Source: Haematococcus lacustris (Eukaryota > Chlorophyta > Chlorophyceae > Chlamydomonadales > Haematococcaceae). Taken from it: 64,000 nucleotides of DNA. Position 1 is the stretch's first letter; the number at the start of each line of letters is the position of its first letter. Where the stretch lies: positions 3,457,932 to 3,521,931 of the forward strand of contig JASKMD010000001.1 in NCBI GenBank assembly GCA_030144725.1, read 5' to 3'. The notes below the pieces were generated by a model. That model was not told where the DNA came from and did no database searches. It saw nothing but the letters and a program-made list of their open reading frames with translations. Positions 1 to 9,944 of the stretch are shown piece by piece. The position numbers were made by a program, and so were the translations under genes.

Positions 1-512
1 GAGATGCAAGTTTCACATGTTGTCATGCAGGCTGACAAGCAACATGCCCCCCAGCCCCACCACCACCTGCCAGCCCCGACCGCTGCAGGTTGGCAGGACC
101 AGCCAGCTGTCACAGAGATGCGAGACACACATGCTGCCATGCAGGCTGACATGCAACATGCCGCTCAGCCCCACCACCACCTGCCAGCCTTGACCGCCGC
201 AGGTTGGTATGACCAGCTGCCTGACACAGAGATGCAAGATACACATGCTGTCATGCAGGCTGCCAAGCAACATGCCGCTCAGCCCCCCCACCACCTGCCA
301 GCCTTGACCGCCGCAGGTTGGTATGACCAGCTGCCTGACACAAAGATGCAAGATACACATGCTGTCATGCATGCTGACAAGCAACATGCCCCTCAGCCCC
401 ACCACCACCTGCCAGCCCTTACCGCTACAGGTTGGCTTGACCAGCCGTCTCACACGGAGATGCAAGCTTCACATGCTGCCATGCAGGCTGATAAGCGACA
501 CGCCGCTCAGCA
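1..512 (+). repeat. 114-bp in-frame tandem repeat at the Dualen N terminus
   Basis: Units begin at 1, 115, 229, 343 and 457, each starting with gagatgca or a one-base variant. The period is exactly 114 bp, or 38 codons, so reading frame is kept. Each unit encodes a His/Pro/Gln-rich segment containing HHHLPA and AAGW or ATGW. The array runs off the left edge of the window. The same array is present in copy 2 at about 34080-34653, running into the gap. Confidence 0.9.
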
Positions 513-3500
513 TGCTAGGAACATGTTGAGATACCACACCATAGGCAAGAGTGTGATAATTGAGACAAACTTTATTGCAGTGTCATGGTTGTGCACCTGC
601 AGTGTCACATCTTTTAATAAAACTGCCATGGACAACATGGACCGAAGTTATACCATCATTACCCCTATGCCCAACCCCCCCTTTGGACACCCCAACTGGA
701 CACCTATCCAACAACTGGACATCAACCGGCAAATCATAGCCTACCTGGCCTGTGTTTGCACTTGGATCAGCATATGTATGAAACGACATACACCTACATA
801 CTCACACGCCCAATCTCAGCAATGTCTCAAGAAACAACGTAAGAGCCTTGCCAAGCTCAACGCCTCCCTACACAACACCAAGTACAACTGGCTACTCGGC
901 ATAGATGGGACCCTTCAAAACATGACAGCCATGAACCGTCTGAAACACGCTACCTGCACCTACCTCAAGGGGCACAATAGCGGAAGGACTATTATGGTTA
1001 TACAGTACAACACTACACTACAAGCATACATGACGTACTACCTCAACCCAAACATCATCAGCCACCCCACATGGAACATGGCCATCGGTAAATACATGGC
1101 ACGGTGCATCTACATCAGCTGGCTTCTGCTGGCAGCAGGGGATATCGAAGAGAACCCAGGACCTGACGGCTTGCACTTCGAGCAACAAGTAGCATCACAC
1201 TGCCAAGTACATGCCCTCAACATGGCGGCAGGACACTCCTGGCTCACTAACCAGGAACTGGCCAACTTCCACACGTCCGAGCTACACGCGCGACGCGGGG
1301 ACCAGCGCACAATGTGGGCATTAGCCAGAGACGAACAAGGCGCGTGCAACGACACTGTCATTAATCTCTACCTAATGTCACACTACGGCCTCAGCACACA
1401 CACAGTGGCGCACCTGCGAACACGGAGTGATTGGTCAGCCCGCAACCTCGACGCGCTGTCCGCCACCCACGGCACGAAAGCCTTCTTATGCAAGGCCCCG
1501 GCTCACAGCATGGCGATAAGGAAACACGATGGCGCCTGGTACCTCCTTGACTCCCAAGCGGACGCCCCTACCCGGCTACGGTCCACAGGACACTACATGT
1601 ACCCCGTTACATGCGAGATACAAGCTATCATTAGCACCGCCAACCACACGGCGGAGATGGAGGCGGCAAGGCAGAGGGCAAGGCTTGGGCCCATCATAAG
1701 CAACCCACAGGAAACACATAGGCCCTACTGGGAAAGGCAATACAAGCAGTGCTGCCTTGTGCACGCCATCAACATGGCCATGGGGATACCTATGATCAGG
1801 CCCGATGATGTGATAACCCACTGTAAAACGCTGGATACACACATCCAAGACCTAGCCAACAAGGCTAGGCAAGAGAACAGGCCGATACCACTGCGTAGCA
1901 GCCTACCACACATATATGAAGAATCCGGCAACTTTACAGTGTCCACCATGAACCACTACTTATACCATCACCACAAGGACCTCCACCTACGCCCTACCGC
2001 CACCGAGCTTACACTCGGCAACATCACACCTGAGCTTCTCACCACGCTCACTGGCAATATAGACAGCTACACCAACACAGCTGCCATTCTCATCACCAAC
2101 AATCACGCTACCACCATCCGCCGCACGGACCACACCTGGCACTGGCTGGACTCGGAACAAGGCCGCCCATGCCGATTGGACACCCCGGAAGACTGGCTTC
2201 AGCTGAAGGGTACACTCGTTCAAATTAAAAAGGGCGACGCGGCTGATACCAACCTCATCCACCCACTATGCTGGCTAGCTGACCCTACAAGGCGCGCCAC
2301 AACGGAGCAGCTGGAACAACATCTACGTACCACCCACATCGACCTTACTACCCAAGACCTGGGCACACAACCCGCGCACACCCCCCGAACAGACCGGCCG
2401 CTACCCACCGCACAACCAGCGAGTTACAAGCGCATACTAACAGCCACAGCGGACACCCACCCGACAGACAAGCAGGCCCGGCCGCGACTGCGCCAGGTCG
2501 CCCCCACAGTCACTCTTCCCACTCTACAAGACCGGTCAGGCAGCAGTAAACGGCCCACGTCATCGGGCACCATCGTAGACAAAAGACGGACCAAGCCAAG
2601 AGAGCAACCCAAGGACTCGCACACGCAGACCCTGATGTACAGATACCTCAACACAACCCCCACTCCACCCCCCGCCGCCATCCCCACAACACCACCGCCC
2701 CCCACCGCTAACCTACCTGAGCACCCAGGACCACACCCACAACACAACACCCTGCCAACCCGGCAGCCACAACCAACACACAATCGACAGCATATCACAC
2801 TAACGACCCTGAACGTCAGAAGCCTCCATAGGTCCAGGAACGACGTCCTCAACCTAGTGCATCAACACAGCCCGGACATCCTGATCCTAACTGAAACCAT
2901 GACCCAGCCCAAGAGCAACAATCCAGACTCTGGCTGGCTGAAGAGAGTCATGCCAGACTATACGACACACCGACACAGAGGCCACAGTGAAGTGCTGATA
3001 GGCATCAAACACAACCTAGCCATCCAAATGAAAGCCACTATGCTTCCACCGAGCATCGACGCTGAGGTAAACGCACGATGCGTCATCCTGACCCTCAACC
3101 AACACCAGTGCGAACAGCTCACCATCATCGCCACGTACTGGCCGTCGGGAAATAACGGGGACGCGCTACTACTGCGAGGGAAAATGCATGAACACATACG
3201 AACAGCCACGGGCCATCTGCCCGGCTCACTCATCCTGGCGGGAGATATTAACGCCACGATGAAAACAGAGGATCGTTCCGAGCATACCGAATACACACAA
3301 GACAGCATGATGAGGGGGTTCGCCACTGAAATGCACCTGAAGGAAGCTGATCCCGGCGACCAGGCCTGGACCTACCAGCAACCGCACTGCACCAGCCGCA
3401 TCGACGCTATCCTAACACGCGACGCAAGACACGGACCTGAGCACCGCACGCACGTCGATACCAACGTCTATTTGAGCGACCACAGACCACTCACTGCCAC

Positions 3501-6500
3501 ACTGAATACAGCCCGCCTAGGCCTAGACCTGGCATCCCCACACAAACTACCGAAACATAGCCACACTCTCCTCACCACCCCCATTACCAATAAGGACAGG
3601 GAAGCCTACCGCCTGGCAGTGCAACAACCCAGCTCAGGCGTCCCACAATTGCATGCGGAACTGACAGCCTTCTTAGCCCCCATATACACAGAGGCCACCC
3701 ACCACCTGGCTACACTGGGCAAGACCAACCCTCAGCAACCACAGCGTCTGACATCAGTGGCAGGACGCCCGGCCAGGGAAGCTGTAGACACAGCAGCCAC
3801 CATGCTTACACACCTCCTACAAACCTGCAGGACAGCAGCTATAACGACATGCAACACTAAGACCCTCACGAGGGGAGGCCAACACTACCAACGCAGGACC
3901 ATGTGCAGGATTAGACTGGCACTGGGCAGAAAACTTAAGACCACTAGAGACCTCAGCCGGAAGGCTAACTCCCTCTTTAAGCAAACCAACGTGCACCCGA
4001 CAATCGACGAACTCATTTCAGGGACAGATGCGATAAACGATGAGATCAGGGACGCGGTGCAAGCGCGACAGGATGAAGACCCAACTGAAAATCACGTGCA
4101 GGCCGCGCTGGCCCAACTGACCAATACGTACCGCGACCAAATCCACCAACTCGATGACGATGACTCTGCACTCGCCATCGCACAAGCTCGTGTCAGAATG
4201 CAACAACTGATAAGCACCCAGCCCAAGAAGGCTAACAAACGTATCCTACGCCCGTCCCGCACCGACCACAGAGGCCTGCAGGCGCTAGCGGATTCTGAAA
4301 CCAAGACCATATGCACCGTCCCTGCCGACCTAAACCGGATAATAACCGCCGCATACGGGCAGAAGCTATCGGCCCCGGCCCCCAAGACTGGCAACTACAC
4401 TAACACACAGACACGAAACTACCCGTGGGCTCGCGCCAAAGCCGACGACGCCTTCGCAATGCACGCATGCCAAAACATACACTGGCTGCACACAGCCATC
4501 ATGGACAAGGCAGGCTTCCAAGAATGCCTCAGCAGGCTGGCAGGAGGCAAGGCACCGGGACCAGACGGTGTGGAAAACGAAATCATCAAGATGCTGCCAT
4601 GGGAGATGAGGGACACCATCCACCAGCTGTTCATCATCATGTGGGCCACTGGCTGCACACCAACCACGTGGAAGACCAGTGACACATGCCTGCTCTACAA
4701 GGACAAAGGGCAAGAAACGGACCTTAACTCCTACAGGCCAGTGGGCCTAGCCAACACCGTTTATAAGCTATGGACCAGCCTCATTACCAAGACGCTGTCT
4801 GAGTATGCTGAAGCTAATGGGATGCTCAGCAAGAACCAGGCTGGGTTCCGCTCCCACAGGAACACCACGCAACAGCTGCAGATGCTTGTCATGGCTCTTG
4901 AGGATGCTAAACTGGCCAAGGCAGATATTTACGCGCTCCTGGTCGACTTCACCAGTGCATTCAACACCACCTGCCAGGACAAACTGCTATGGATCATGCA
5001 TGACCTAGGCTTCCCCACAGACGCTACTGACGCAGTTAAGGACCTATACACGGGCGCCACAACGCGCTTTAAAACCCCGTACGGCCATACTGACCCGGTA
5101 CCCGTCAACCGGGGCACCATACAAGGCGACTCCCTCTCGCCCTTCCTATTTCTCATCTACATCGAACCCCTCCTGCGGTGGCTGCAAGTGGGCGCGAGGG
5201 GCTATAAATTCAAATCAGCAGCAGACGACAGCGGGGAACGCGCCACCGTCAGCAGCATCGACTATGCAGATGACATCGCTATACTATGCAACACCCTTCG
5301 CAACCTCCGATGCCAAGCAGACAAACTCTCAGCCTTCTCGGACTGGGGTCACCTCATCATCTCACACAGTAAAACCCTCGCTACAGCGGCGCTCCATCAC
5401 TCGGTCGAAACAGGCATGTGCAGCAACGCGGCCGAAGCGGACAAGCGGGCCCGCCAACAACTCCAAACCGTCAGCCTACAAGGGAAACCCGTCACCTACC
5501 ACCGCCCGACCTCACCTTTCACCTACTTGGGTGTGCTCATCACCATGACGCTGGACTGGAAACCACAACACACCGCTATGATCACCCAGCTCCGCCAAAA
5601 ACTCGAGAGACTCAGACGCTCCTTTGCTAGCGCTAGACAGGCCATACACATCATTCGCACGGCCATCATACCCAGTCTAGCCTACAGCTTCTGTGCCGTG
5701 CCCTGCACCCCGGGGGACCTTGAGCTGTACGATAGGTCCATCAACCAATGCGTCAAGCTCAAACTCAGACTCCCCCTGGGAACGCCCAATGCCATCATAA
5801 GAGAGGACGCTGGCAGACTAGGCATAGGCATTAGCTCCACTGCCCAAGAGTATCACGCCCGCAACACGACAGCCCTCACACACAGCCTGCAGTCCACAGA
5901 TGCGGCACACGCCCACATATCGAGGAGCATGCTGCACAAACAAATCACATGGCTCAGTGCCCAGGCTAGCACACAAGGACACCGCATGCTCACCCTCCTT
6001 CATCATACCCTTAGGGCACGGCAGCTAGTCTATGCCTCTATATCCGGGTTGTCGGCCACGGAAGAGGGGCTACCTCTCTACCATGAGGAATGCCAAACAC
6101 TCGGCCGCCTCATCACACAAGCCAGCAGCTCTCAAGCACACGACGTCGTTAGCGCCAGCATCACCTGCCTCAGAAGCCTAGGCATCACGCACGCTTCTGA
6201 GGTCAGCTGCAAGGGCAACACACACATCATCACCGGTAGCATGCTCACATCACAGTACGGGAAAAAGGTCAAGCAGGAGCACATCATCGCCCTCAACAAA
6301 CTCGCGGCCATGGCGGCCCAACCCTCATGCCCAGACGCGACCGCAACGCGTGCAATCCGAGACAGCCGCAACACATCGCTCGATCTCCCGCCCGACCAAC
6401 GCAAAATCACAACCTGGGCCGCGGGCCTCACGGAACTTGCGCCCACACCCGCAGTGCCAGACACCAGAACCCGCTATATGGATATGAAAGCGTATGCGGT

Positions 6501-9500
6501 CATACATGCAACTCAACCAGCAACGGCGGACCGGGCCGCAGCGCCACCCGCAGCCCATGAGGCCACTCGGACGAGCTCACGACTGCTGAAACGAGAGCAA
6601 CGGGCAACACAATCGGCCCCAACGAAGCCCAATCCACCCAAGGCGGGCACGAAACGGAACAATGAGGGCAGACAGACCCAAACTATCCCGCAAGATGTAG
6701 TGCGCATAGTAGGCCTTGACCTCCCAGGCCTGTCCAGCTGGAAGGTGGACAAAGCCTGCCGATGTAAACCCAAGAACCTAGGCTGCATACTAGGGGCCAT
6801 GTACGGCCACCAAGAGGCCATTACCAGCATAGATGGCTGGCAATGGGACGGCATCAATAAGGAAAACTACTATAAGGTGCACTGGAAGCCCACAGTCATA
6901 GATAGATGGGCATTACCACTGTGTGCAGAAGAAGGCTATACACCCACACACATAGAACCCATCAGCAGGGAAGAAGCGAAGGACGTGTGCACTTGTGAGC
7001 TGTGCTGGCTACCAAGAGGAGACAGCCCAACGTGCCACAACTGCAAGAGGGCCTACCACCCAGCCTGCCTTGAGGAAGCCCACCTGTCAGGGCACAAGGA
7101 ACCAGGTTACTGGTTGTGCCCTATATGCAAGTTTGGTAGCAATGACTTCAAGACTACCATGCGTCAGTCAGCGCACTCGGACCTCATACGAGTACACTGG
7201 CACCCCACCTTTGAACCGGCGCCGCTCATCACGGCACACCTGGACTACATGGCAAAGCGCAGCGTCTACGACGAGGAAAACAGGCAGATACAAGAGGCCA
7301 GACATGCGAGGCCCGACACGCACCTGCCGGCCCACACCCGACAGGGCCTACCGGACCCGCACACCTGGCTACCCCGGTGCACCAACCTGCACTCGAAGGC
7401 CACCTTCCACACCTACCCCATTAACCCGCAGACGGACATCGTCGGGACGGGCAAGTGCGAAACCTTCCTCCAACTTCACCCCCACATGACCACCCCCGCG
7501 ATGAGCCTCAGCACGGGAGAGCCCATCATGCCACAGCACGACCTAGTGCAACACGTCACGGTCCACGACGAGTCGGGTCGCACGATTGGCCTCCTGACAA
7601 AAGACCAACACCAACACCTACACGCTTGGCTACAACACACACCACACACACGCAACCTGGCCACAGAAGTAGCTGCCCTCCTAAGGAGACAGGACACACA
7701 GAGCAGCCACCACCCCATGAGGGTGGCACAGGACAGGGCCCTTACCACCCTGCACACCACACGATCCTTCACTAGCACCGTCCAAAGGTGGGCTGATCCA
7801 CTCACAGTTAGACCGGAAACTACTACCTACTGGAGCCCTGACATCAATGACACGGCCTTTGGCGCACACCACAACTGCCTACTGGTACGCCACACTGGGC
7901 TATCCACATGGAACGTACCGGCAGACGATGCGGTGGCCCTGAAATGCGTCAACCATGCTATACACTCAGCTACCCAGGAGGAGTCCATGGCCACCATCAT
8001 GCTGATCCCTGGGAAAAAGGGCATCTCCTACCCCAAACACATCGACACCCTAAGACGCTACCCAGAATACTGCCAGCACCTGGCAAGCATACCCCCCACC
8101 AAGACCAGCTGCACCAAGTCAGGCAAGCACGCCACCCTCCACATCTACGTCATCTGGAATGCAGCGGGACAACAACTCGTCACCAAAGGCAACCCCCAAG
8201 CATGGCTGGCTAGCACTGCCACTGCCCTCCACCCTCAACGAGACACACACCCAATCCACAACAGACCCACGAATCAAAGCCAGCCGGCCACACCCCCCAG
8301 CGGCCACAAACAACACATGCGCCTGCCGTTGGACAGGGACCTCCCTACCGCGGGGCACCAACGCAGCCACCAACAGCTCACGCAACACTCCACGACGCAA
8401 CCACGGATGGCCATCACCGAATGGGCCACGCTCGCGTACTCGGACGGCAGCTGCATTAAGACCTCGGGGGCAGCCCCAGCGAGCGTCGGGGCGGGGGTTT
8501 ATATCCCGGAGACCAACGTCCTCATCACCGTCGCCCTGGACGACCCAGAAAGCAACACCATTAACAAGGCGGAACTCACGGCGATACACGCGGCACTCAC
8601 AGCGGGGGCCAAACGCATCGCCACCGACAGCCTCTGCTCTATCTACCAGATCCGCCGAGCCCTCGCTAACCCGATGTCGCTCATCACACACAGGCACAAC
8701 GACATCCTGACCGCGATCGCTACCCTTATCATCGATAGCCCCGTCACGATCCACTTCTACAAAGTCCGGGCCCACTCGGGAATTATCGGCAACGAAGGCG
8801 CCGATGCCCTCGCCAAGCACGCGGCGCTACACCCAGAGCTTGCCAACACCCCGGCCTACCACCCTACCACACGGAAAGAGACCAACACCTGGCTCAGCAA
8901 CGAAGCCGACGGCGAAATCCCCGCCCCATTGCCGGATTGCCGCCAAAGCGTGCGAGCACATATGCACCGCAAACACAAGCTTGGCCTTGCCAACCAAGAC
9001 AGCATCTACTACCTGATGTCCCAAGAAATCACGAAGGTCGCAGCACCAGGCGCGGGCGAAAGAGTGATGACCGACGCGCACATCTCCACCCACGCACAAC
9101 GAACTGCCCTACTCTACCGCACCGGCGGGCTCTACAACCAAAAGCTAGCTCTGCGCTGGAAACGGGCGACTGACGACCGTTGCCCACTTTGCGGGGAAGC
9201 CGACAGTGCCACTCACCTCCTTTCGGGCTGCAGCGAGACCTTACCGCTTGTGCAAGAAAGGCACAACGGGGCCGGTCGCCTCATCGTCAAAGCTATCAGC
9301 AAGGGAACCCTGGGCGGGTACATCCGGTTTGCGGACACCGGCAGCTGGGAGAAGGGCGCGAAGGAAAACCTTGACCTCCCTATCGACACACTACACACAA
9401 CGCTACGAGCACTCGGACTGAAAACAGCGGCAACCAAAAACACCACTAGACCAGATATACTCATGGTGACGCCGCAAGCGAAGGCGGGCAAAAGCGGCAA

Positions 9501-9828
9501 AGTCACAAAACGGGTCACCATCATAGAGATCAAGTACTGCTCGGACTCAAGGTGGACGGATCAATTAGACAGGGCACTCAACCAACACACCAATCTAGCT
9601 CAAACCTTACGCAAGGAAGGCCACATGGTTGAGATTAGACCTATCCTCCTTGGCATAGGTGGCATAACGTATGAAGCACACACACGGCAACACCTCCTGG
9701 CCTTGGGGGTCTCACAAGGCAACACTACTAAACTGTTACACAAGCTAACAAGACACGCAGTGGAGACAGCCCACTCCATCGCAAAGACAAGCTACAGACT
9801 CAGGGCTACTAAGAGGGATGGAGGGTAG
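4..9828 (+). CDS. Dualen polyprotein: 2A, tandem Josephin-like proteases, APE, RT, PHD, RNase H, RLE (5' partial)
   Basis: Open for 3274 codons and open to the window start, so the true start is unknown. Order of domains by residue: 1-170 tandem 38-residue His/Pro repeats; 371-387 a 2A-like site ending GDIEENPGP; 400-516 and 584-716 two Josephin-like modules (C400/H501/D516 and C584/H701/D716); about 930-1170 APE nuclease with LNVRSL, LTET, AGDIN and SDHRPL; about 1500-1900 reverse transcriptase with GKAPGPDG and YADD at 1754-1757; 2329-2375 a C4HC3 PHD finger; about 2810-2942 RNase H with YSDGS and NEGADALAKHA; 3060-3077 a CPLC-x8-H-x4-C knuckle; 3149-3177 a PD-(D/E)xK restriction-like endonuclease with RPD and EIK. 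All catalytic motifs look intact. The protein would copy element RNA into chromosomal DNA by target-primed reverse transcription. Family assignment is strong; the Josephin label is my reading of motif spacing. Confidence 0.92.
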   Translation: MQVSHVVMQADKQHAPQPHHHLPAPTAAGWQDQPAVTEMRDTHAAMQADMQHAAQPHHHLPALTAAGWYDQLPDTEMQDTHAVMQAAKQHAAQPPHHLPALTAAGWYDQLPDTKMQDTHAVMHADKQHAPQPHHHLPALTATGWLDQPSHTEMQASHAAMQADKRHAAQHARNMLRYHTIGKSVIIETNFIAVSWLCTCSVTSFNKTAMDNMDRSYTIITPMPNPPFGHPNWTPIQQLDINRQIIAYLACVCTWISICMKRHTPTYSHAQSQQCLKKQRKSLAKLNASLHNTKYNWLLGIDGTLQNMTAMNRLKHATCTYLKGHNSGRTIMVIQYNTTLQAYMTYYLNPNIISHPTWNMAIGKYMARCIYISWLLLAAGDIEENPGPDGLHFEQQVASHCQVHALNMAAGHSWLTNQELANFHTSELHARRGDQRTMWALARDEQGACNDTVINLYLMSHYGLSTHTVAHLRTRSDWSARNLDALSATHGTKAFLCKAPAHSMAIRKHDGAWYLLDSQADAPTRLRSTGHYMYPVTCEIQAIISTANHTAEMEAARQRARLGPIISNPQETHRPYWERQYKQCCLVHAINMAMGIPMIRPDDVITHCKTLDTHIQDLANKARQENRPIPLRSSLPHIYEESGNFTVSTMNHYLYHHHKDLHLRPTATELTLGNITPELLTTLTGNIDSYTNTAAILITNNHATTIRRTDHTWHWLDSEQGRPCRLDTPEDWLQLKGTLVQIKKGDAADTNLIHPLCWLADPTRRATTEQLEQHLRTTHIDLTTQDLGTQPAHTPRTDRPLPTAQPASYKRILTATADTHPTDKQARPRLRQVAPTVTLPTLQDRSGSSKRPTSSGTIVDKRRTKPREQPKDSHTQTLMYRYLNTTPTPPPAAIPTTPPPPTANLPEHPGPHPQHNTLPTRQPQPTHNRQHITLTTLNVRSLHRSRNDVLNLVHQHSPDILILTETMTQPKSNNPDSGWLKRVMPDYTTHRHRGHSEVLIGIKHNLAIQMKATMLPPSIDAEVNARCVILTLNQHQCEQLTIIATYWPSGNNGDALLLRGKMHEHIRTATGHLPGSLILAGDINATMKTEDRSEHTEYTQDSMMRGFATEMHLKEADPGDQAWTYQQPHCTSRIDAILTRDARHGPEHRTHVDTNVYLSDHRPLTATLNTARLGLDLASPHKLPKHSHTLLTTPITNKDREAYRLAVQQPSSGVPQLHAELTAFLAPIYTEATHHLATLGKTNPQQPQRLTSVAGRPAREAVDTAATMLTHLLQTCRTAAITTCNTKTLTRGGQHYQRRTMCRIRLALGRKLKTTRDLSRKANSLFKQTNVHPTIDELISGTDAINDEIRDAVQARQDEDPTENHVQAALAQLTNTYRDQIHQLDDDDSALAIAQARVRMQQLISTQPKKANKRILRPSRTDHRGLQALADSETKTICTVPADLNRIITAAYGQKLSAPAPKTGNYTNTQTRNYPWARAKADDAFAMHACQNIHWLHTAIMDKAGFQECLSRLAGGKAPGPDGVENEIIKMLPWEMRDTIHQLFIIMWATGCTPTTWKTSDTCLLYKDKGQETDLNSYRPVGLANTVYKLWTSLITKTLSEYAEANGMLSKNQAGFRSHRNTTQQLQMLVMALEDAKLAKADIYALLVDFTSAFNTTCQDKLLWIMHDLGFPTDATDAVKDLYTGATTRFKTPYGHTDPVPVNRGTIQGDSLSPFLFLIYIEPLLRWLQVGARGYKFKSAADDSGERATVSSIDYADDIAILCNTLRNLRCQADKLSAFSDWGHLIISHSKTLATAALHHSVETGMCSNAAEADKRARQQLQTVSLQGKPVTYHRPTSPFTYLGVLITMTLDWKPQHTAMITQLRQKLERLRRSFASARQAIHIIRTAIIPSLAYSFCAVPCTPGDLELYDRSINQCVKLKLRLPLGTPNAIIREDAGRLGIGISSTAQEYHARNTTALTHSLQSTDAAHAHISRSMLHKQITWLSAQASTQGHRMLTLLHHTLRARQLVYASISGLSATEEGLPLYHEECQTLGRLITQASSSQAHDVVSASITCLRSLGITHASEVSCKGNTHIITGSMLTSQYGKKVKQEHIIALNKLAAMAAQPSCPDATATRAIRDSRNTSLDLPPDQRKITTWAAGLTELAPTPAVPDTRTRYMDMKAYAVIHATQPATADRAAAPPAAHEATRTSSRLLKREQRATQSAPTKPNPPKAGTKRNNEGRQTQTIPQDVVRIVGLDLPGLSSWKVDKACRCKPKNLGCILGAMYGHQEAITSIDGWQWDGINKENYYKVHWKPTVIDRWALPLCAEEGYTPTHIEPISREEAKDVCTCELCWLPRGDSPTCHNCKRAYHPACLEEAHLSGHKEPGYWLCPICKFGSNDFKTTMRQSAHSDLIRVHWHPTFEPAPLITAHLDYMAKRSVYDEENRQIQEARHARPDTHLPAHTRQGLPDPHTWLPRCTNLHSKATFHTYPINPQTDIVGTGKCETFLQLHPHMTTPAMSLSTGEPIMPQHDLVQHVTVHDESGRTIGLLTKDQHQHLHAWLQHTPHTRNLATEVAALLRRQDTQSSHHPMRVAQDRALTTLHTTRSFTSTVQRWADPLTVRPETTTYWSPDINDTAFGAHHNCLLVRHTGLSTWNVPADDAVALKCVNHAIHSATQEESMATIMLIPGKKGISYPKHIDTLRRYPEYCQHLASIPPTKTSCTKSGKHATLHIYVIWNAAGQQLVTKGNPQAWLASTATALHPQRDTHPIHNRPTNQSQPATPPSGHKQHMRLPLDRDLPTAGHQRSHQQLTQHSTTQPRMAITEWATLAYSDGSCIKTSGAAPASVGAGVYIPETNVLITVALDDPESNTINKAELTAIHAALTAGAKRIATDSLCSIYQIRRALANPMSLITHRHNDILTAIATLIIDSPVTIHFYKVRAHSGIIGNEGADALAKHAALHPELANTPAYHPTTRKETNTWLSNEADGEIPAPLPDCRQSVRAHMHRKHKLGLANQDSIYYLMSQEITKVAAPGAGERVMTDAHISTHAQRTALLYRTGGLYNQKLALRWKRATDDRCPLCGEADSATHLLSGCSETLPLVQERHNGAGRLIVKAISKGTLGGYIRFADTGSWEKGAKENLDLPIDTLHTTLRALGLKTAATKNTTRPDILMVTPQAKAGKSGKVTKRVTIIEIKYCSDSRWTDQLDRALNQHTNLAQTLRKEGHMVEIRPILLGIGGITYEAHTRQHLLALGVSQGNTTKLLHKLTRHAVETAHSIAKTSYRLRATKRDGG
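1114..1164 (+). other. 2A-like ribosome-skipping site inside the Dualen ORF
   Basis: The encoded residues fit the 2A consensus D-x-E-x-N-P-G-P: D380, E382, N384, P385, G386, P387. They are preceded by a leucine-rich stretch (ISWLLLAAG), as in known 2A peptides. Established 2A sequences make the ribosome skip the Gly-Pro bond, which would release the repeat-containing N-terminal protein from the protease-nuclease-polymerase part. Copy 2 keeps the site unchanged. Activity here is inferred from the motif only. Confidence 0.85.
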
Positions 9829-9944
9829 GGGGGTTGCCTCTTTTCCTGCTTGATTGGTGGGAGCAGGCCGCGCCCCAGGCGGTAGCTCCTCCCTTAATGC
9901 ACGCCGGTGAATACCGGAGTAGTCTTCTTCTTCTTCTTCTTCTT
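9829..9944 (+). other. Dualen 3' UTR and (TTC)n tail
   Basis: About 116 bases follow the TAG stop and end in seven to eight TTC units. The tail replaces the poly(A) typical of many LINEs. Copy 2 shows the same UTR and tail in reverse at 24655-24764, with a slightly shorter tract, which marks this as the element terminus. Confidence 0.85.

Larger units (their letters stand above)
1..9944 (+). mobile_element. Dualen/RandI-type non-LTR retrotransposon, copy 1 (5' end outside window)
   Basis: Non-LTR retrotransposon with one continuous giant ORF, a short 3' UTR and a (TTC)n tail, and no LTRs. The combination of cysteine protease, APE endonuclease, reverse transcriptase, RNase H and restriction-like endonuclease in one protein is the published hallmark of Dualen from Chlamydomonas. 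The 3' end joins a Copia pol fragment at about 9945, so the element inserted into an older retrotransposon. The 5' end lies before base 1. A second copy in inverted orientation at 24655-35176 is almost identical, which fixes the 3' boundary: similarity ends exactly at the TTC tail. Target duplication cannot be seen for this copy because its 5' flank is missing. Confidence 0.93.
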
